From Symploca sp. SIO3C6 (lineage in GTDB: Bacteria > Cyanobacteriota > Cyanobacteriia > Cyanobacteriales > Coleofasciculaceae), in the NCBI GenBank assembly GCA_010692425.1, contig JAAHHJ010000050.1:1-37057 (forward strand): a stretch of DNA of 37,057 nt, written 5' to 3'. The translations under genes and the position numbers were made by a program. This document shows, piece after piece, positions 33,265 to 37,057 of this stretch; position 1 is the first letter of the stretch, and each line of letters starts with the position of its first letter. The notes under the pieces are model-generated. The model searched no databases and had not been told where the DNA came from. It saw only the letters and a program-made list of their open reading frames with translations.

Positions 33265-34401
33265 TTGACTCAGATCACTAGTCAGGCACCTGAACACGTA
33301 TTTATTTTTATAGAGATTTTTGAGTGCGAAGGAGGCATTCAGTCCTACGTCAAAAATCTGCTACAGGCCTATCTCTCTCTAGCTCCTAAAAATACTGACT
33401 ATTCTACTGCTGAGATATTTTTACTCAGGGATAGTCCTGAATGCGACAATCCTTTTGATGTCGACCCACTTAAATTTCATTACCTGAAAACTAAATCTCC
33501 AATGTTGGGGCGTTTGAAGTTGATTGCCAAACTATTAAGCTGTCTATGGCTACGACGCCCCAAACATGTATTCTGTGGTCATATTAAGCTGGCTGCTATG
33601 ACTCAACTACTGTGTAAACCACTAGGTATCCCTTATACAGTTTCTACTCATGGCAAGGAAGTTTGGGACAAATTACCCAATCGAGAACGTCAGGCACTCC
33701 TATCAGCTGCTAACATTTGGACAGTTAGCCGCTACACTCGCGATCGCACCTGTGCCAATAATAATCTAGACCCCGGTAAGGTACAGCTATTGCCCTGTGT
33801 GGTGGATGGGGATAAATTTACCCCTGGACCCAAATCACCAGAACTACTAGCACGCTATGGTTTAGCTAATGCCAAGGTGCTGATGAGTGTTGCTAGACTA
33901 TGGTCTGGTGATATTTATAAAGGTGTCGATGTCACGATTCGGGCTCTGCCGACAATCATCAAAGTTTTCCCAGAGGTTAAATATCTAGTGGTTGGTCGTG
34001 GAGATGATCAACCAAGACTAGCACAATTGGCTAAAGACTTAGGCGTTGCCGAGCAAGTTGTTTTTGCTGGTTTTGTGCCTACACCTGAACTTGTAGAACA
34101 CTATCGAGTTGCTGATGCCTACATTATGCCCTCCCAAGAAGGTTTTGGCATAGTTTATTTAGAGGCGATGGCTTGTGGTAAACCTGTGCTGGCTGGTGAC
34201 GCCGACGGTTCAGCTGATCCCTTACAGGATGGATATCTAGGCTGGCAGGTTCCACACCGAGATCCTGAAGCGGTAGCTAAAGCCTGTATTGAAATTCTGC
34301 ACGGAGAGGATCAACGCTGTGATGGTCAATGGTTAAGAGAGCAATGCCTGAGGCTGTTTAGTAAGGATGCCTTTGCCCAAAGGTTAAAACACCTGCTCTA
34401 A
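33265..34401 (+). CDS. GT4-family glycosyltransferase
   Basis: A 378-residue GT-B enzyme. The N-terminal Rossmann half contains ECEGGIQSYV (22-31) and STHGKEVWDKL. The C-terminal half has SVARLWSGDIYKGVDV, the VVGRGDD strand and the nucleotide-sugar motif EGFGIVYLEAMACGKPV near residues 290-306, with both acidic residues of the E-x7-E element. It transfers a sugar from an activated donor to lipid, polysaccharide or protein; donor and acceptor are unknown. The start appears to be TTG at 33265, preceded by GAGAGG. An in-frame ATG occurs only well inside the fold. It stands alone after the petBD terminator. Confidence 0.9.
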   Translation: MTQITSQAPEHVFIFIEIFECEGGIQSYVKNLLQAYLSLAPKNTDYSTAEIFLLRDSPECDNPFDVDPLKFHYLKTKSPMLGRLKLIAKLLSCLWLRRPKHVFCGHIKLAAMTQLLCKPLGIPYTVSTHGKEVWDKLPNRERQALLSAANIWTVSRYTRDRTCANNNLDPGKVQLLPCVVDGDKFTPGPKSPELLARYGLANAKVLMSVARLWSGDIYKGVDVTIRALPTIIKVFPEVKYLVVGRGDDQPRLAQLAKDLGVAEQVVFAGFVPTPELVEHYRVADAYIMPSQEGFGIVYLEAMACGKPVLAGDADGSADPLQDGYLGWQVPHRDPEAVAKACIEILHGEDQRCDGQWLREQCLRLFSKDAFAQRLKHLL

Positions 34402-34793
34402 CACACTTGCTCCATAGTGCCTTACCTGAGCTGTACTGAGGCAATTTGACACTCAAACTCAAACTTTTTGATAAAATTCTTAACCTCAGGGCAAGATTAA
34501 TTTGGACTAGGATAGAGATGTTATTTTGTCCGGCAGTAAGACTCCCTTTAAATGCTAAGCATTATAATGAATGGTGGACACAAAACTTGGCTAGTGCTAA
34601 GAGAGAAAAGTAAAAACCATTAGAACCCTAGGCTATAGGGGGATTGCCTGTGGGCAAGTAGGAGCCGACTCCCTTGGTTGAAGCTCCGAAGAGAACAGTA
34701 AAGCCAGAGATTTCTAGAGATTTCTAGAGCTTTACATAAGTTTCTTGTAGCAGATGAGATATTACACAACACTATGCGCCTTTAAAGACTACT
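34402..34793. other. Intergenic region with several small inverted repeats
   Basis: AATGCTAAGCATT (34551-34563) is a perfect palindrome. Three consecutive short hairpins follow: CCCTA/TAGGG (34626-34640), TTGCC-TGTG-GGCAA (34644-34657) and GGAG-CCGA-CTCC (34661-34672). A tandem AGAGATTTCT pair lies at about 34707-34730. The cluster could be a structured leader of the 34794 gene or a small RNA. No known riboswitch core was recognised. Confidence 0.45.
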
Positions 34794-35174
34794 GTGAACC
34801 AGGAAATTCCTAAATTTGCTCAGTTCAACCTCTCTGGAATCGGCTGTTGGCTGACTGTTTTAGCAACTTTTATGCTGCTGGGAGCAGTTGGTTTAAACTG
34901 GATAGTCAACGGTTTTTTGATTCTGGTTGGCTTCGTACTTATATCACCAGTAATTGGATTGCTGGTATTCCGTTGGTGGTTAAAGCGCAATTTAGTTGAG
35001 TCTCAATGCCCAGTTTGTAGCCATGAGTTCACTGGTTTTAATCAAACTGAGTGTCAGTGTCCCAGTTGTGGAACCCCACTGAAAGTGGAGCAGGGAGGTT
35101 TCTCTCGCTTGACACCTCCTGGTACGATCGATGTGGAAGCTGTAGAGGTATCAGTTCAGCAGATTGAGGATTAA
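34794..35174 (+). CDS. Membrane protein with cytosolic double-CxxC zinc ribbon
   Basis: A 126-residue protein with two closely spaced membrane segments (about 17-37 and 39-62) joined by a short turn. A soluble domain then has zinc-ribbon pairs CPVC (72-75) and CPSC (89-92), plus Cys87. The last 25 residues are acidic. The GTG at 34794 is the start; there is no ATG before the first membrane span. Positive charge after the second span (WWLKRN) places the zinc domain in the cytosol. I do not know its function; its size and layout resemble small cyanobacterial thylakoid or plasma-membrane proteins. Confidence 0.8.
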   Translation: MNQEIPKFAQFNLSGIGCWLTVLATFMLLGAVGLNWIVNGFLILVGFVLISPVIGLLVFRWWLKRNLVESQCPVCSHEFTGFNQTECQCPSCGTPLKVEQGGFSRLTPPGTIDVEAVEVSVQQIED

Positions 35175-35179
35175 GTGTT

Positions 35180-35220
35180 GTTCATTTTTCATTGCGCTCT
35201 AGTAGTAGTGAACTATGAAC
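35180..35220. repeat. ATGAAC-family short inverted repeat
   Basis: TTGTTCAT-TTTTCATTG at the left and GTGAACTATGAACCAC at the right flank a short spacer after the zinc-ribbon gene. This is a weaker member of the family listed at 8616, 11211 and 25947. Confidence 0.45.
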
Positions 35221-35285
35221 CACTAATTTTTTGGAAATGAATACCTGGCAATGATTGTTTCTCAAGAAATTTAGCCATCATCGGT

Positions 35286-35711
35286 TTATGGTTTCCGCCG
35301 ATTTTGAGTGATAGATAACTTATAGTTGTGTTGACCACCAGCACTATCGCCGATGAAAATAGAGTATTTTCCTGGCTTCCACAATCCTGAGTCTTCAATA
35401 TTTTCATCAGGCAAACCAGGCACACAAGTTCTTCTATTGGGTCCTTCAATTAGGAGAGTAGGTTTGCCGCTTGCTTCGACAGTGAAGCGCAGGTAATCGA
35501 ATTGCTGGCTCAGCGTAATTGTATGATTTGCTGTAGCGCTAATCATGCCGCAGTCACCGCTATCATTGGAGCCTCCAGAAGTTCCCTGCAATACTAGCGG
35601 ATCATTAAATCCAGGTTGAATCGGCACTGCTTGGGAGTGAGCGACACCAGTACTGATCAATAACGCTGAGAAAGCGGCAGGAATAAGCATCCAGTATTTA
35701 AGTGTTTTCAT
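35286..35711 (-). CDS. Secreted protein of unknown function
   Basis: A 141-residue exported protein from the ATG at 35711 (MKTLKYW). A longer frame from 35738 would bury the signal peptide, so I reject it. The signal peptide (1-27) has a hydrophobic core and ends AHSQA. The mature part is beta-rich with two Cys likely in a disulfide (GDCGMI and RRTCVPG) and the pattern FDYLRFTVEASGKPTLLIEGP, followed by KPGKYSIFIGD. This resembles periplasmic pre-peptidase C-terminal-like or calcium-binding beta-sandwich modules, a weak impression. It is probably periplasmic or extracellular. Confidence 0.8.
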   Translation of the reverse strand: MKTLKYWMLIPAAFSALLISTGVAHSQAVPIQPGFNDPLVLQGTSGGSNDSGDCGMISATANHTITLSQQFDYLRFTVEASGKPTLLIEGPNRRTCVPGLPDENIEDSGLWKPGKYSIFIGDSAGGQHNYKLSITQNRRKP

Positions 35712-35951
35712 CGCGCCATTCCCAAACCTAATTATCAAGTTTTCGTAATATAATTATCCTTTACAACTAGACGCCTAGAGGAACGACATGTTCCTACTTT
35801 GTTGTCTGAGTTCATTAGTTAAAAAAACAAAAGGAAACAGCTTGGTTAAAAGAGTTGGTGTTTTGATCATTGTTGCACTGATATAGAATAGAGGCACAAT
35901 ATCTGGAACCACGTCACTTTCTCATTTTGAGAGGTTAATTAATGGCAAGCC

Positions 35952-36554
35952 ATGACGAGGCTACTCATTCAAACCCAAAGTGTCCCTCTGATGGTCAATC
36001 TTCCTGGGATTATTCCCATGAATCCTGCGCAGTTTGCTGAATTCTGTTTGGCTAATCGAGATCTACGAATTGAACGCACTGCTAGTGGAGAAGTTGTCGT
36101 TATGCCGCCAGTCTTTTCCGATACAGGCAATCGAAATCTTAAAATTTCTCAACAATTGGCAAACTGGGCGGATCAGGATGGTACAGGTGAAACCTTTGAC
36201 TCCAGCACAGGCTTTACCTTACCGAATGGAGCTATTCGCTCTCCAGATGCCTGTTGGATTAAACTCGAGAGCTGGAATACCTTAACGGAGGAACAAAAAG
36301 CTTCCTTTGCCCCTATTTGCCCCGACTTTGTGATCGAGTTACGCTCCGCCAGCGATATACTCAGTGGCTTGCAAGACAAAATGCAAGAATACCTTGATAA
36401 GGGTACATCACTGGGTTGGTTAATTGACTGCCAAAACCGGAAAATTTACATTTATCGTCCTGATTACAAACCGGAGATTTTGGACAATCCTGAAACCGTT
36501 AGCGGTGCTCCGGAGCTGCTGGGGTTTGTGCTAAAAATGACCAAGATCTGGTGA
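35952..36554 (+). CDS. Uma2-family (DUF820) putative endonuclease
   Basis: A 200-residue soluble protein with a PD-(D/E)XK nuclease-like fold. It is in the very large cyanobacterial Uma2 family. Glu47 in SGEVVVMPP, Asp99 in RSPDACW and Glu129 in FVIELRS match the family acids, with RSASD after them. The QDKMQEYLDKG helix and the C-terminal strand IYIYRP are typical. Catalysis has not been shown for most members. The start is the ATG at 35952; another ATG at 35942 is in a different frame. There is no toxin-antitoxin partner alongside, and it is a single gene between two non-coding stretches. Confidence 0.9.
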   Translation: MTRLLIQTQSVPLMVNLPGIIPMNPAQFAEFCLANRDLRIERTASGEVVVMPPVFSDTGNRNLKISQQLANWADQDGTGETFDSSTGFTLPNGAIRSPDACWIKLESWNTLTEEQKASFAPICPDFVIELRSASDILSGLQDKMQEYLDKGTSLGWLIDCQNRKIYIYRPDYKPEILDNPETVSGAPELLGFVLKMTKIW

Positions 36555-37057
36555 AAACAATTTAGCATCATTGGCATTGGGAAACTCTAAGAAATAAATT
36601 ATCCCATTGAACAAATTATCCCATTGAACCTCTTGCATCAGCAGGATTGAGGGTGGTCAATTCGACTTGTACAAGAAGTCTATTGACTTAGAAACACGAT
36701 GTAAAGATTTTTCTCCGTGTCTGGAGCCTCTGGAGCCTCTGGAGTGCCTCGCCATCTCCCCCTGCAATGGGATATTTTTTTATCGAAATTAATAAATTAA
36801 TATGGGTCAAATACCCCACCGTCACTTGCGGTGTATAGCGCTACGCGCAAGGCTCTAGGGCAGAAGGCTCCAGGGCAGAAGGGGTGAATTTGACAAAGTT
36901 CTAGCGATTTAGCTTGTCCTAACCTTAATACCCACATTCCGCACCCTCAACTGTCACATGGACTGAGGGAGTTCAAGGCGAGCGCTAAATCGAGGCAGTT
37001 GCTGAGTAAAAATACTTAGGTAAATTTAAAGTTTTTCTCTGCCCATTCCTCGACTTT
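36555..37057. other. Terminal non-coding region with small tandem repeats
   Basis: Directly after Uma2, AAATTATCCCATTGAAC is present twice in tandem (36596-36612, 36613-36629). A CTGGAGCCT run follows at 36721-36744. Further on, CGATTTAGC (36905-36913) is inverted at 36984-36992, and CCCTCA/TGAGGG (36944-36969) could form a hairpin. I see no gene up to the window end; the beginning of another element just outside cannot be excluded. Confidence 0.5.

Noticed and set aside
34626-34672. Known riboswitch (glutamine or cobalamin type)
   Set aside because: The short hairpins do not contain the conserved cores of those classes.

Overview
The window is chromosomal DNA of a cyanobacterium. It carries petB-petD (cytochrome b6f), a ctpA-type processing protease, plant-type and dicluster ferredoxins, and several cyanobacterial-type hypothetical proteins. 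It also has eight copies of the HIP1 octamer GCGATCGC, where well under one would be expected at this base composition. Base composition looks low to moderate GC. Short tandem (7-8 bp) and dispersed palindromic repeats are abundant, as in large filamentous or colonial cyanobacterial genomes. I cannot assign a genus.

Layout. 1-2.1 kb: the last codons of an IS630-like transposase, then moeB (fused to rhodanese) and a JAMM peptidase. 2.1-8.5 kb: a hypothetical protein, a LivF-type ABC ATPase joined to a dicluster ferredoxin, hisZ joined to a J-domain/TPR protein, an inositol-monophosphatase family enzyme, a degenerate nuclease lipoprotein overlapping a [2Fe-2S] ferredoxin, and tRNA-Ser(GGA). 8.7-14.0 kb: an ABC-2 exporter locus with one ATPase, two full paralogous permeases and a 5'-truncated third permease. 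14.1-20.1 kb: a signalling block (coiled-coil protein, Ras-like GTPase and adenylate cyclase on the minus strand; a STAND NTPase with TPRs on the plus strand). This block is bracketed by an inverted pair of 114/100-bp repeats. 20.2-24 kb: a gamma-glutamylcyclotransferase-like protein, a 70-aa cyanobacterial protein, an esterase with an apparent CTG start, a Crp/Fnr regulator and a CHAD protein. 24.9-31.1 kb: a pentapeptide-repeat protein, trmFO, a site-2 protease, a metal-ligand-poor MBL-fold protein and ctpA. 31.6-36.6 kb: petB-petD with a structured leader and a terminator, a GT4 glycosyltransferase, a zinc-ribbon membrane protein, a secreted protein and a Uma2 nuclease-fold protein. The final 0.5 kb has no gene I can support.

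The most interesting part is 14.1-20.1 kb. The GTPase and adenylate cyclase genes overlap by 17 bp, and a coiled-coil gene precedes them on the same strand. This suggests a small-GTPase-controlled cAMP module. The flanking inverted repeats differ in length by exactly two heptamers (14 bp), so the repeat family is both dispersed and length-variable. Second is the exporter locus, where a truncated permease copy ends at a 13-bp perfect palindromic repeat. All function calls rest on reading motifs by eye; no database search was run.
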